The notes under the pieces were generated by a model. It had not been told where the DNA came from and ran no database searches. It worked only from the letters and a program-made list of their open reading frames with translations. A stretch of DNA of 45,873 nucleotides, taken from the NCBI GenBank assembly GCA_025360565.1, contig JANYBY010000154.1, positions 1 to 45,873 on the forward strand, read 5' to 3'. The stretch is from Bacteroidota bacterium (lineage in GTDB: Bacteria; Bacteroidota; Bacteroidia; B-17B0; Aurantibacillaceae). A program made the position numbers and the translations under genes. Shown piece by piece: positions 34,394 through 43,536 of this stretch (position 1 is the first letter of the stretch; every line of letters begins with the position of its first letter).

Positions 34394-36168
34394 TTGCTGT
34401 TGCGTATTTGAATGTGCAGTTCTTTTAATTGTTCTTCACTTATTTCGCTTGGACTATCGATCATTACATCGCGTCCTGAATTATTTTTTGGGAAAGCAAT
34501 AAAATCGCGGATACTTTCGGCACCGCCAAATAACGAACACAAACGATCGAAACCAAAAGCAATACCGCCGTGCGGAGGCGCGCCAAATTCAAACGCGTTC
34601 ATTAAAAAACCAAATTGTTTTTGCGCTTCTTCTTTTGTAAAACCTAACACCTCAAACATTTTGGCTTGCAGGTCGCGATTATGAATACGAATACTTCCGC
34701 CCCCAACTTCAACGCCGTTAATTACAATGTCGTAAGCGTTTGCCCTTACAGCACCGGGATCAGTATTGAGTAATTCAAAGTCTTCGGGTTTGGGTGAGGT
34801 AAAGGGATGATGTTTTGCATGCCATCTTCCGGCCAATGATGCCAATAGGTTGGGATCGCCTTCGTTCCATTCCAATAACGGAAAATCAATTACCCATAAG
34901 GCAGAAAATTTATTTTTATCGCGTAAACCCAAACGGTTTCCCATTTCCAAACGTAATTCGCTCATGGCTTTGCGTGTTTTTTCTTCGGTGCCTGCCAATA
35001 CTAAAATTAAATCACCCGGTTGAGAACCGCAGGCCTCAGACCATTTTTTCAGATCAGCTTCGTTATAAAATTTATCTACGCTTGATTTAATGGTGCCATC
35101 GGCATTGTGTCGCGCATAAATAAGGCCTGTAGCGCCTATTTGCGGACGTTTTACCCATTCGGTCAACTCATCTAATTGTTTACGTGTATATTCTGCTGCG
35201 CCTTTAGCACAAATGGCCACAACCAATTCTGCATCATCAAAAACTTTAAAGCCTTTTCCTTTAACGAGGTCTGCGGTGAGGCTGACTAGTTTCATCTCAA
35301 ATCTGGTATCGGGTTTATCGTTGCCGTAATATTTCATGGCTTCGGCGAAACTTATGCGCGGTATTTCGGGAATGTCAATTCCTTTTACACTTTTAAATAA
35401 ATGTTTTGTAAGCCCTTCAAAAGTTTGTAAAATATCTTCCTGTTCTACAAAACTCATTTCGCAATCTATCTGTGTAAACTCCGGTTGACGGTCGGCACGC
35501 AGATCTTCGTCCCGAAAACATTTTACAATTTGGTAATATCTGTCGAATCCGCTCACCATTAATAATTGTTTAAATGTTTGCGGCGATTGAGGTAAAGCGT
35601 AAAACTGATCTTTGTTCATACGGCTTGGTACTACAAAATCGCGAGCACCCTCGGGTGTAGATTTAATGAGCACCGGCGTTTCTACCTCCAAAAAATTTTG
35701 TTTGTCTAAATAGTTCCGTGTTTCAATGGCCATGCGGTGGCGCAGCTCAAGGTTTTTTCTTACAACAGTGCGACGCAGATCCAGGTAACGGTATTTCATT
35801 CTTAATTCATCTCCTCCGTCAGTTTCATCTTCAATAGTAAATGGCGGGGTAATGGATGTATTAAGTACTTCTACATGTTGTAATTTGATTTCAATTTCTC
35901 CGGTAGATAAATTTTTATTTTTACTTTCTCTTTCAATAACAATTCCCGAAACTTTTAAAACCGATTCACGGCCAAAAGCTTCTTCGCTAAAATTTTTTCC
36001 TTTCGCATTGTCATCCGAAAAAATTAATTGTGTAATGCCGTACCTATCACGCAGATCAATAAAAGTTGCGCCGCCAAGCTTACGGGTTTTTTGAATCCAA
36101 CCGCAAAGTGTAACGGTTTTGTTTACATCAGATATCCTTAATTCTCCACAGGTATGAGTTCTCAGCAT
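34390..36168 (-). CDS. aspS: Aspartyl-tRNA synthetase
   Basis: It charges tRNA-Asp. The 592 residues are the standard bacterial class IIb length. The N-terminal anticodon-binding OB domain begins [24 protein letters not shown]. The catalytic domain shows [19 protein letters not shown], the motif 2 region [23 protein letters not shown], the bacterial GAD insertion domain, and motif 3 [15 protein letters not shown]. It is the first gene of a two-gene unit with the TauE exporter. A 9-bp AT-only inverted repeat lies immediately upstream (36169-36192), of doubtful meaning. Whether it is discriminating or non-discriminating for Asn was not tested; the AsnB enzyme is also in this window. Confidence 0.97.
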   Translation of the reverse strand: MLRTHTCGELRISDVNKTVTLCGWIQKTRKLGGATFIDLRDRYGITQLIFSDDNAKGKNFSEEAFGRESVLKVSGIVIERESKNKNLSTGEIEIKLQHVEVLNTSITPPFTIEDETDGGDELRMKYRYLDLRRTVVRKNLELRHRMAIETRNYLDKQNFLEVETPVLIKSTPEGARDFVVPSRMNKDQFYALPQSPQTFKQLLMVSGFDRYYQIVKCFRDEDLRADRQPEFTQIDCEMSFVEQEDILQTFEGLTKHLFKSVKGIDIPEIPRISFAEAMKYYGNDKPDTRFEMKLVSLTADLVKGKGFKVFDDAELVVAICAKGAAEYTRKQLDELTEWVKRPQIGATGLIYARHNADGTIKSSVDKFYNEADLKKWSEACGSQPGDLILVLAGTEEKTRKAMSELRLEMGNRLGLRDKNKFSALWVIDFPLLEWNEGDPNLLASLAGRWHAKHHPFTSPKPEDFELLNTDPGAVRANAYDIVINGVEVGGGSIRIHNRDLQAKMFEVLGFTKEEAQKQFGFLMNAFEFGAPPHGGIAFGFDRLCSLFGGAESIRDFIAFPKNNSGRDVMIDSPSEISEEQLKELHIQIRNSN

Positions 36169-36304
36169 AATTTTAAATAAGACTTTAAAATTATTGAAAA
36201 ATGTTGAATTTTAAGAAGGTTTGGGCGATTAATTATAAATAAAACCTTTCGGCTAAATTTAAACCTCAAATGTTCCTTTTTCTATGTGTTCTATGTGGTT
36301 TGTT

Positions 36305-38764
36305 TTACAGCCTTAGGTTCAAGCCAAAGGTAAAACCCGAGTTAATTTTGTTTTCAGGAGCAAATCCCAATACATAATCTAAACGTATCACTTTAAAGAT
36401 CCGTTCAATTCCAAAATTAATTTCATAATAGTATTTTAATTTATTACTTGATAAAAAATGAGCTCCCACAATTTCACCAATTTTTAATTTTCGGATCACC
36501 GGAATTTTATTAATGATGAATCCGTTAAAATGATGTTCACCGTGAGCCTCGGCGTACCATTGATCGGCGCTAAAAGTATAATAAGGCAATAACCTGAAAC
36601 TGCTTAAATAATCGTTGGTATTAAATATGGTTTGATTTCCTAAAAAATATTTAAAGTCCATGAACAATAATTTTTGTGTATTTAAAAAGCCACCGCCTCG
36701 TAATTTAAATCCAAAATTACCGAACAAGCCAAGCCTTACATTATCAGAAAGCACCACGCTTGCCAGATCGTAATTAGCGGTTGTGTTCAAATACGGAAAA
36801 GCCTTTTTATAAATTACACTTAAGCGCGGGTATTTGCTGCGTGTAATTATTTTTCGCTGAGGCAAGGTGTAGTATTTTTGTTTGAACCTAAATGAAAAAC
36901 TAACCTCGGCGGTTAACGCGTTATTGGTTGTAAACAGGGAATCGTGATTAATATCGGGCCTTGGATCATTGCTGGTAAAAAGAAGATCTTTATTATCTAT
37001 CAATAAAAGATCGCTTGCATTTTTTAAAGCGTCGCGTTCTACGTATTTTACTACTCCGCTAAAATAAACGCCATTGCTTAATTCGGTAAAATAATTCAAC
37101 TCAACGCCGGTTTCTTTAAACGCTTTCATGTAATTTCGGTTCAGCAATAAAGTGTACAGCGAATTTACCAAGGGCGAAATAGGGTCGAGCTGATTATATT
37201 GTTCTATGATCGATTTAAATTTAATTCCGAATCGTGAAAATTTCATAGGGTTATAATAATACATGGCATCCAATTCTCCACCCCAGAGTTTATTGGAAAA
37301 TCCGTAGCGTGACCTTCCGTTAATTGTAAAAAAACGAAAGTCTTCATAAGTTTTGGTGATCCCGAATTTGTAACTCAGGTTTAATCCTTCAACAGTGTTG
37401 TATTGCACGCCATAGGTAATTATTCCCGGCAATGAAACGCTGATCCTCCTTTTGGTATTATTAAACGTGTAACCCGTAAACAATTCGGTGAATTCAAGTT
37501 TGTTTGTTTTTTTATCTACCGAGTCTTTATATCTGTCGGTATCTCTTATTTTGGCAATGCTGTCTTTTTCTCTGTAATCGTTTTCTTCTTCTTTTGTTAA
37601 TGGTACGGCTCTGTTGGCTTGCCAATAGGTGCTGTCTTTTTTGTTAGAGCCTTCTTCTACTTTTAAAACTTCGTTCTTGAAAAAATTTTTTGCAAAAACA
37701 GGATGAAGATCGTAATCTTTTATATTGGCGTTAAAATAACCGTTACCCTTAAAGCCAAAAACTTTAAAACCAAATTCAAAATTAAGTGTTATGGGAAGCC
37801 AAATACTATCGCCCACAACAGGCGCGTGCAATTGTTTTATGGCAAGGGTGTCAACAAAGGCAATTTTTGTATCTTTTGTTAAGAGCATGTCAACACTTGT
37901 AATACGCCAAGTGCTATCCTGAATATAAATAATACCGCTAAAACATGGATCGCCCTTACGTTTAGGCACGACTTTAATTTTATTGATGGTTTTGCCATCG
38001 CCGGTAATTTTACCTAATAAAAAATAACGGTAAAATAAAAACGCGTTTTCGTTTAAGGGCGATACAATTGGGCGCGGACTTAAATTACCCAATTCAATTA
38101 GATTGTTGTAAAAATTTATTTTCATATCGCTGAGCTGATTAAAGCTAAAGGCTTTATTATCGCCGCTTACTTTGCTGCCGATCATTATTTCTTTTTCTTC
38201 CTCTTTTTTTCGGAAATGGTATTTACTTTCACTTTCCGATAAATATACAACACCTTTCAGATCGTTGGTATCAGAAGGATTACCACCGGTAAGTTTAATT
38301 AATTTTCCTAAATTTTTTGGTAAATGCGTAATTCTCTGCAAACCTTTTATATATGCCTTGCAAGTGTAAGCGTCAATTTGGTTGAGATAAAATTTTCGTT
38401 TTTTAATGGCTTTACGCATAATGGGATAGGCGGGATCTTCTCCGGCTTTTATTTCTATTTCTTTTAAAGAGATCCCATCGGCCGATAAATTCACGTTAAG
38501 CGTTTTATCGCCTGTTAACTCGATCTTTTCAGTTTTTTTGCTGTAGCCAACATACTGGTAAACTATTTCGTAAGTACCCGCGGGTAATTTTAAAGTGTAT
38601 AAACCGTTAATATTACTATTTGTGCCTTTGGTTGTGCCCTTAACTAAAATGGTGGCAAAGGGAAGGGGTTCATTCTGATCTGAAATTTTACCGGATAAAA
38701 TAAAGGTTTGGCAATCGGTAATTAAACATGAAAAAAGAAGTAGATAAAATATAATGTGTTTCAT
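36305..38764 (-). CDS. DUF5686 family protein with carboxypeptidase-regulatory-like domain
   Basis: This is an 819-residue outer-membrane-associated protein typical of Bacteroidota. A signal peptide (MKHIIFYLLLFSCLITDCQ) precedes a carboxypeptidase-regulatory-like beta-sandwich (about 22-105; LSGKISDQNEPLPFATILVKGTTKGTNSNINGLYTL), as in TonB-dependent receptors but without the plug domain. The rest is the DUF5686 region with many amphipathic strands and an aromatic C-terminal end (FTFGLNLRL), suggesting a barrel. Its function is not established. The cysteine at position 18 is followed by QTF, so lipoprotein processing is uncertain. It is the last gene of the folP-DUF4159-OMP-DUF5686 minus-strand run. 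Confidence 0.88.
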   Translation of the reverse strand: MKHIIFYLLLFSCLITDCQTFILSGKISDQNEPLPFATILVKGTTKGTNSNINGLYTLKLPAGTYEIVYQYVGYSKKTEKIELTGDKTLNVNLSADGISLKEIEIKAGEDPAYPIMRKAIKKRKFYLNQIDAYTCKAYIKGLQRITHLPKNLGKLIKLTGGNPSDTNDLKGVVYLSESESKYHFRKKEEEKEIMIGSKVSGDNKAFSFNQLSDMKINFYNNLIELGNLSPRPIVSPLNENAFLFYRYFLLGKITGDGKTINKIKVVPKRKGDPCFSGIIYIQDSTWRITSVDMLLTKDTKIAFVDTLAIKQLHAPVVGDSIWLPITLNFEFGFKVFGFKGNGYFNANIKDYDLHPVFAKNFFKNEVLKVEEGSNKKDSTYWQANRAVPLTKEEENDYREKDSIAKIRDTDRYKDSVDKKTNKLEFTELFTGYTFNNTKRRISVSLPGIITYGVQYNTVEGLNLSYKFGITKTYEDFRFFTINGRSRYGFSNKLWGGELDAMYYYNPMKFSRFGIKFKSIIEQYNQLDPISPLVNSLYTLLLNRNYMKAFKETGVELNYFTELSNGVYFSGVVKYVERDALKNASDLLLIDNKDLLFTSNDPRPDINHDSLFTTNNALTAEVSFSFRFKQKYYTLPQRKIITRSKYPRLSVIYKKAFPYLNTTANYDLASVVLSDNVRLGLFGNFGFKLRGGGFLNTQKLLFMDFKYFLGNQTIFNTNDYLSSFRLLPYYTFSADQWYAEAHGEHHFNGFIINKIPVIRKLKIGEIVGAHFLSSNKLKYYYEINFGIERIFKVIRLDYVLGFAPENKINSGFTFGLNLRL

Positions 38765-38788
38765 TTATAGTATAAATAATAACATTTA

Positions 38789-39421
38789 TTATTTTTTTGA
38801 ATAAAATAAATAGTTTACTCCAATTTTCAATAAAAGATTATCAGTAAAGATGGATGATAGTTCAACAGGATTTAAAGGGAATTTAGTGGAATATTTTTCT
38901 GTTTTTAAATCCGGATGTGTCACAAGAATAACATCCTGGTGAGCGTAAAACAAATAAGAATTGACGGATATTTTAAAATTCAAATTATTAGTTATTCGGG
39001 TATTTACCCCAATTCCCAGTAAATTATAAATGTCATGAGTTCTGTTTTCATAACTGTCTGTAATAATTTGTGAATTAGTAGCGTAGTAGCTATGATCGTA
39101 AGAGCGCGATGTATTATAATTGAGAATACAAAAGGAAAAAAACAGATCAATTCTATTTTTGGTTGAATTCGGATAGAAATCATAATTTAAACTTAGGCCA
39201 TGTTCGTTTGAGCCGCCTGCGCGAGGCGCTATAATTCCATCAATTGAAAAATTATTTTTTTTAAAGTTTAAGCACGCCCCAATATGATGAGCATAAAATA
39301 AACCGTTGCTTACATAATACTCAGCGCCGAGCTTAAACTTATTCCCTATTTTTAGACTATCGTGGCAAAACAACTTGTTAACTGTTAAAATTAAAACAAA
39401 AAAATAAATTAATTTTTTCAT
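38789..39421 (-). CDS. Predicted outer-membrane beta-barrel protein
   Basis: This is a 210-residue protein starting with a signal peptide (MKKLIYFFVLILTVNKLFCHD). The mature part alternates hydrophobic and polar residues in short strands (FKLGAEYYVSNGLFYAHH, RIDLFFSFCILNYN) and ends LLKIGVNYLFYSKK, a barrel-like terminal strand with a lysine pair at the end. I do not recognise a named family. It lies 5 bp downstream of the DUF4159 gene and 24 bp upstream of DUF5686, indicating co-transcription with both. Confidence 0.7.
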   Translation of the reverse strand: MKKLIYFFVLILTVNKLFCHDSLKIGNKFKLGAEYYVSNGLFYAHHIGACLNFKKNNFSIDGIIAPRAGGSNEHGLSLNYDFYPNSTKNRIDLFFSFCILNYNTSRSYDHSYYATNSQIITDSYENRTHDIYNLLGIGVNTRITNNLNFKISVNSYLFYAHQDVILVTHPDLKTEKYSTKFPLNPVELSSIFTDNLLLKIGVNYLFYSKK

Positions 39422-39426
39422 GTCGT

Positions 39427-40110
39427 TTACTTTTTATCATTCCCCGTAAACGCATACGAAATAATATTCGCGCCCATTTTTAAAGCTTTTGTTCTGGTTT
39501 CTTCACTGTCGTGGTGCACTTCAGCGCTTTCCCATCCATCACCAAGATCGCATTCATAATCATAAAAACAAACCAAACGGCCCTTGTAAATTAAACCAAA
39601 TCCTTTTGGCGCACCATTATCATGCTCATGCACTTTTGGCAAACCGTTGGGAAAATCAAATTTTTGATGATAGATAGGATGGTTAAAAGGCAATTCAACC
39701 AGATCTAATTCGGGAAAAACCTTTTTTAATTGTGTGCGTATAAATTTATCCATGCCGTAATTATCGCTCACATGTAAAAATCCGCCACCCATTAAATAGT
39801 TCCTTAAATTATCAGCCTCCTGATTCGAAAAAATAACGTTGCCGTGCCCTGTCATATGAATAAAAGGGTAATTGAACAACTCAGAGCTTGCCGCATCAAC
39901 AATACCTTGCTCGGGATTGATATTTGTTTTTATATTGTCGTTACAAAATTTAATAAGATTTGGAACCGACGTTTCTAAATTGGCGTACCAATCGCCGCCG
40001 CCGTTATACTTTAAAACGGCAATTTGGTATGCGTAAGGGGCATTGATCTTAAATCCAAAAAAGAAAAAGCTAATTGAGATCAGAAAAAGGTATGCAAAAA
40101 ATTTCTTCAT
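39427..40110 (-). CDS. DUF4159 domain protein
   Basis: This is a 227-residue exported protein (signal peptide MKKFFAYLFLISISFFFFG). It contains one DUF4159 domain: YQIAVLKYNGGGDWYANLETSVPNLI, PFIHMTGHGNVIFSNQEADNLRNYLMGGGFLHVSDNYG and FNHPIYHQKFDFPNGLPKVHEHD. The fold resembles a glutamine-amidotransferase-like domain lacking obvious catalytic residues. Its role is unknown. In many genomes DUF4159 proteins sit near MoxR/DUF58 gliding or aerotolerance clusters; here it follows folP by 8 bp, which probably reflects a local operon. Confidence 0.85.
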   Translation of the reverse strand: MKKFFAYLFLISISFFFFGFKINAPYAYQIAVLKYNGGGDWYANLETSVPNLIKFCNDNIKTNINPEQGIVDAASSELFNYPFIHMTGHGNVIFSNQEADNLRNYLMGGGFLHVSDNYGMDKFIRTQLKKVFPELDLVELPFNHPIYHQKFDFPNGLPKVHEHDNGAPKGFGLIYKGRLVCFYDYECDLGDGWESAEVHHDSEETRTKALKMGANIISYAFTGNDKK

Positions 40111-40118
40111 ATAAAAGA

Positions 40119-40973
40119 TCAGTTGTTTTTATAATATTCTACAAGGTCAATGGCTTGTTTTGCTTCTATAACGTCGTGCACACGTAAAATATTGCAGCCG
40201 TTAAGCAAGGCTATGGTATTTAAAATGCTTGTGCCATTCAAAGCGGTAACGGGGTTTGTTTGTATCACTTTATTTATCATGCTTTTTCGCGAAATGCCCG
40301 CCAGTAAAGGAAAACCGAGCGATGCAAATTCGTTTATATTTTTTAAGAGCGTAAAATTATGTTCGGTTGTTTTTCCAAAGCCAAAACCGGGATCAACAAT
40401 TATTTTTTCAAAACCAAGTTTTTTTAAGAGGCTTGTTTTCATTTGTAATTCGGTTTTCACCTCTTTTAGCACATTACTGTATTCAGGTGCTGACTGCATG
40501 GTTTGCGGTGTACCTTTAATATGCATTAAAATATAAGGGATCTGCAGGTTCGATACAGTTTTAAACATTTCCGCATCGTAATTTCCTCCGCTTATATCGT
40601 TAATGATATCAGCTCCAAGGTCGGCACTTTTTTTTGCAATCGTGCTTCTGTACGTATCAATACTTATAAAAACTTTGTTAAATCTTTTACGCACTTCCCT
40701 CAGTATATTTTCTAATCTCTGCCATTCGTCGGTTTCACTTATTTCTGCGGCACCGGGCCGCGAAGACGCTGCCCCAATATCAATAATATCAGCCCCGTGT
40801 TTAATTTTTTCCTCCACATCCCGCAAAACATCGCTTACATTATCGTATTTATTACCATCGTAAAAGCTGTCGGGTGTAATATTAACAATAGCCATTACCA
40901 AGGGCTTAATAAATGTTAATGATTTACCATTGCAAGTATATTCAATTGAGTTTATTTCGTTATTTTTAGTCAC
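40119..40973 (-). CDS. folP: Dihydropteroate synthase
   Basis: It condenses p-aminobenzoate with dihydropterin pyrophosphate in folate synthesis and is the target of sulfonamides. The 284 residues include LVMAIVNITPDSFYDG, ADIIDIGAASSRPGA, ISIDTYRSTIAKKSADLGADIINDISGG and DPGFGFGKTTEHN. These are the pterin- and pABA-binding loops. The start is a GTG at 40973, only 8 bp from the ATG of the divergent DUF1599 gene, so each gene's promoter must overlap the other's coding region. It heads the minus-strand run with DUF4159. Confidence 0.95.
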   Translation of the reverse strand: MTKNNEINSIEYTCNGKSLTFIKPLVMAIVNITPDSFYDGNKYDNVSDVLRDVEEKIKHGADIIDIGAASSRPGAAEISETDEWQRLENILREVRKRFNKVFISIDTYRSTIAKKSADLGADIINDISGGNYDAEMFKTVSNLQIPYILMHIKGTPQTMQSAPEYSNVLKEVKTELQMKTSLLKKLGFEKIIVDPGFGFGKTTEHNFTLLKNINEFASLGFPLLAGISRKSMINKVIQTNPVTALNGTSILNTIALLNGCNILRVHDVIEAKQAIDLVEYYKNN

Positions 40974-40981
40974 CCTAATTT

Positions 40982-41515
40982 ATGCAAAACACATCGCAAC
41001 AATACGACTTAGCAATTTCGCTATGCAAAGATATATTTTTAAAGAAGATGAAGGACTATGGCACAGCTTGGCGCAATTTAAGGCCCACCTCCCTTACCGA
41101 CCAGATCTTTATAAAGGCCCAGCGTATAAAAAGTATTGAAGAAAAAGGCACACAAAAAGTGGAAGATGATATTAAGGGCGAGTACATTGGTATTATTAAT
41201 TACTGTGCCATTGCCCTTATACAGCTTGAGCTGGCGAATGATACACGGGTTGATTTGCCTTATGATGAAGTAGCAGCCCTTTATTTAAAATACCTTGCTA
41301 AGACCAAACAATTAATGGAAGATAAGAACCATGACTATGGCGAGGCCTGGAGGGATATGCGCATTAATTCGTTAACAGATCTGATCTTGATGAAGGTTTT
41401 CAGGGTAAAACAAATTGAGGATAATAAGGGCAAAACCATTATTAGCGAAGGGGTGGATGCCAATTATATGGATATGATAAATTATTCGGTTTTTGCTTTG
41501 ATAAAATTAAGTTGA
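40982..41515 (+). CDS. DUF1599 (nucleotide-modification-associated domain 1) duplicate protein
   Basis: This is a 177-residue cytoplasmic protein consisting of two copies of the DUF1599 domain. Copy one has FLKKMKDYGTAWRNLRPTSLTDQIFIKAQRIKSIEEKG; copy two repeats it as LMEDKNHDYGEAWRDMRINSLTDLILMKVFRVKQIEDNKG. Each ends with INYC/SxxAL. The family is associated with nucleotide modification and, as I recall, is usually found near folP and the BT_3928 gene in Bacteroidota. Activity is unproven. The start lies 8 bp from the divergent folP. The stop TGA overlaps the TTG that the track gives as the start of the next gene. Confidence 0.85.
   Translation: MQNTSQQYDLAISLCKDIFLKKMKDYGTAWRNLRPTSLTDQIFIKAQRIKSIEEKGTQKVEDDIKGEYIGIINYCAIALIQLELANDTRVDLPYDEVAALYLKYLAKTKQLMEDKNHDYGEAWRDMRINSLTDLILMKVFRVKQIEDNKGKTIISEGVDANYMDMINYSVFALIKLS
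41026..41033 (-). promoter_or_regulatory. Possible folP -7 box inside the DUF1599 gene
   Basis: The minus-strand read is TATCTTTG, a full match to TAnnTTTG, 52 bp upstream of the folP GTG and within the first codons of DUF1599. There is no clear -33 TTG. It is reported because the 8-bp spacer cannot hold a promoter. Confidence 0.33.
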
Positions 41516-41520
41516 AAAAA

Positions 41521-43449
41521 ATGATAAAAAAGCTTACGGTTTTCATTTTGTTGCTTTTTATTTCTATACCGATGCTTGCAAACGAATTGGATTCTTTGAA
41601 GTTAAAATTAAGCAAAGCAAAAAACGACAGCGCTAAGATCGAGCTCTTGTACCGATTTTCGATCCGAAAAAAAAATTCCTTAAAAGTTACAGATTCAATT
41701 CTTGATGTAATAAGGGATTATTCACGATCAAAGGATTGTTTTACAAAACTTTTTTGTTTTTACCGGATCGGCAGCCATTATTCAGTTAAAGAGAGTTTGC
41801 ACAAATCGGTTGAAAATTTAATGATTGCATTACGGATGGCAGATAGCTGCGCCAATAAGCGGATGATGATGCTAACGTATGGCAGGTTGGCATATATAAA
41901 TAAGATCAGCGAAAATTTTCAGGCAGCGATATTGAACGCCCATTATTCTCTCGGTTACAGGAATATGTTCAAAGATTCGGCTTTGTTAGCCGATAACTAT
42001 ACGCTTTTGGGCAATATGTACAAAACCAAATATTTGTTAGACTCGGCTTTACTTTACCATAATAAGGTTCTTGCAATAAGAGAAAAATTGGGAAATGACA
42101 ATCTTTTGGCTCAAACTTATAATAACCTTGGCTTAGTATATAAAAATAAAAAGGATTATTTAAAGGCCCTTTTCTATTTAAGAAAGTGCATGGTACTGAA
42201 AATAAAAATTAAGGACTATGCATTTTCTTCGGCGTATAATAATTTGGCCATTGTTTTTCAACAAATGAAATTATACGATAGTTCTGTATTTTATTCACGT
42301 AAAGTGGTTCAAATTGGCTTGAATCAAAAAGATGTAAGAGTTCTCAACCTTGGTTTAATGAATTTAGCCGAGGTGCATGATGCCATGAAAGATACAAAAA
42401 ACGCACTTTATTATTACAGGCGATTACATGTCACCGAAGACTCAGCAAATAAGGAGGCCATTACAACTGCTTATCAGGAACTGCAATCCAAATTTGAGAG
42501 TGATAGAAAGGATTCGGAATTAAAAAGAAATGAAGACACGATCAAACTTGCAGCTTCTGAAAATTCACGAAAAAACGTTCTTATATTGTTTTCTTCCATC
42601 GCTTTTTTTATGGCCATTATTGCTGTAATTTTTATTGCCCGAAGTTATCGAATGAGCAGAAAAAATGCCAAAGCACTTGGTCAGAAAAATAAACTCATCC
42701 AGGAAAAAAATAAAGAAATAACCGATAGCATTAATTACGCTAAAAATATTCAACAAAGTTTGCTTACACATGAAAAGAAATTTAAGGATAATCTGAAAGA
42801 CCATTTTATTTTGTTTAACCCAAAAGATATTGTGAGCGGCGATTTTTATTGGGCAGAGAAAGAAGGCGATGAATTTTTGATCATGTGTGCAGATTGCACG
42901 GGTCATGGGGTTCCCGGAGCTTTTATGAGTTTGTTGGGAATTAGTTATTTATCTGAAATAAAATTCAGTAAAAAAATATTTCGTCCCGATCTGGTGTTAA
43001 ACGAGCTTCGCGCAAGATTGATAGAAGGATTTAGTTTGACCAATAATAAGGACGGGATGGATGCTTCCTTAATAAAAATAAACGGCCTGCAACTCGAAAT
43101 GGCAGCGGCCAATAACCCGGTGTGGGTCATCCGAAATAAACAAAATCTTGTATTAAAACCCGATAAATTTCCCATTGGAAAACATCATGGTGCGGTTCAC
43201 GATTTTTCACTAAGCTCAATGAAATTGGAAGAGAATGATCTGATTATTGCTTTTACTGATGGGTATGCCGACCAATTTGGCGGACCAAAAAACAAAAAAT
43301 TCAAATACAAAAATATGGAGGCGCTCATCATTGAAAACTCTCACCTGCCCTTGGAAAACATAAAACAAATATTGGATAACAATATGAAGGATTGGATGGG
43401 GCAGAACGAACAAGTGGATGATATACTGGTAATAGGAATCCGAATGTAG
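41521..43449 (+). CDS. TPR-containing membrane-anchored SpoIIE/PP2C phosphatase (second of two)
   Basis: This is a 642-residue paralogue of the 31406 phosphatase. I prefer the ATG at 41521 over the TTG at 41512, which overlaps the DUF1599 stop as TTGA. A signal peptide (MIKKLTVFILLLFISIPMLA) leads into TPRs (about 100-310; LAQTYNNLGLVYKNKKDYLKALFYL). A transmembrane helix (about 353-378) and the linker NKEITDSINYAKNIQQSLL follow. The PP2C domain has SGDFYWAE, CADCTGHGVPGAFMS near residue 457, DGMDASLIKI, TDGYADQFGGPKNKKF and VDDILVIGIRM. The signal sensed is unknown. It is inserted between DUF1599 and BT_3928, which as I recall are usually close neighbours. Confidence 0.9.
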   Translation: MIKKLTVFILLLFISIPMLANELDSLKLKLSKAKNDSAKIELLYRFSIRKKNSLKVTDSILDVIRDYSRSKDCFTKLFCFYRIGSHYSVKESLHKSVENLMIALRMADSCANKRMMMLTYGRLAYINKISENFQAAILNAHYSLGYRNMFKDSALLADNYTLLGNMYKTKYLLDSALLYHNKVLAIREKLGNDNLLAQTYNNLGLVYKNKKDYLKALFYLRKCMVLKIKIKDYAFSSAYNNLAIVFQQMKLYDSSVFYSRKVVQIGLNQKDVRVLNLGLMNLAEVHDAMKDTKNALYYYRRLHVTEDSANKEAITTAYQELQSKFESDRKDSELKRNEDTIKLAASENSRKNVLILFSSIAFFMAIIAVIFIARSYRMSRKNAKALGQKNKLIQEKNKEITDSINYAKNIQQSLLTHEKKFKDNLKDHFILFNPKDIVSGDFYWAEKEGDEFLIMCADCTGHGVPGAFMSLLGISYLSEIKFSKKIFRPDLVLNELRARLIEGFSLTNNKDGMDASLIKINGLQLEMAAANNPVWVIRNKQNLVLKPDKFPIGKHHGAVHDFSLSSMKLEENDLIIAFTDGYADQFGGPKNKKFKYKNMEALIIENSHLPLENIKQILDNNMKDWMGQNEQVDDILVIGIRM

Positions 43450-43536
43450 AATTAACAATCGTATCTTAGTTAAAAAAGTCTAATTGCCTTTTTAATCACC
43501 TTATTAGGCAATATCTTTAAAGCATTACTCAATACT

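Noticed and set aside
36169-36192. AATTTTAAA/TTTAAAATT inverted repeat before aspS as a T-box or attenuator
   Set aside because: A 9-bp AT-only stem is expected by chance in such sequence, and no specifier-loop structure is visible.
36279-36301. Tandem-like TTCTATGTGTTCTATGTGG between aspS and DUF5686 genes
   Set aside because: Only two short partial copies; similar phrases seem common in Bacteroidota spacers, and nothing indicates a function.
40150-40536. 128-aa plus-strand ORF
   Set aside because: Antisense to folP.
43483-43512. ATTGCCT/AGGCAAT inverted repeat as terminator of the second SpoIIE gene
   Set aside because: Only 7 bp of stem with a 16-nt loop and no T tract directly after.
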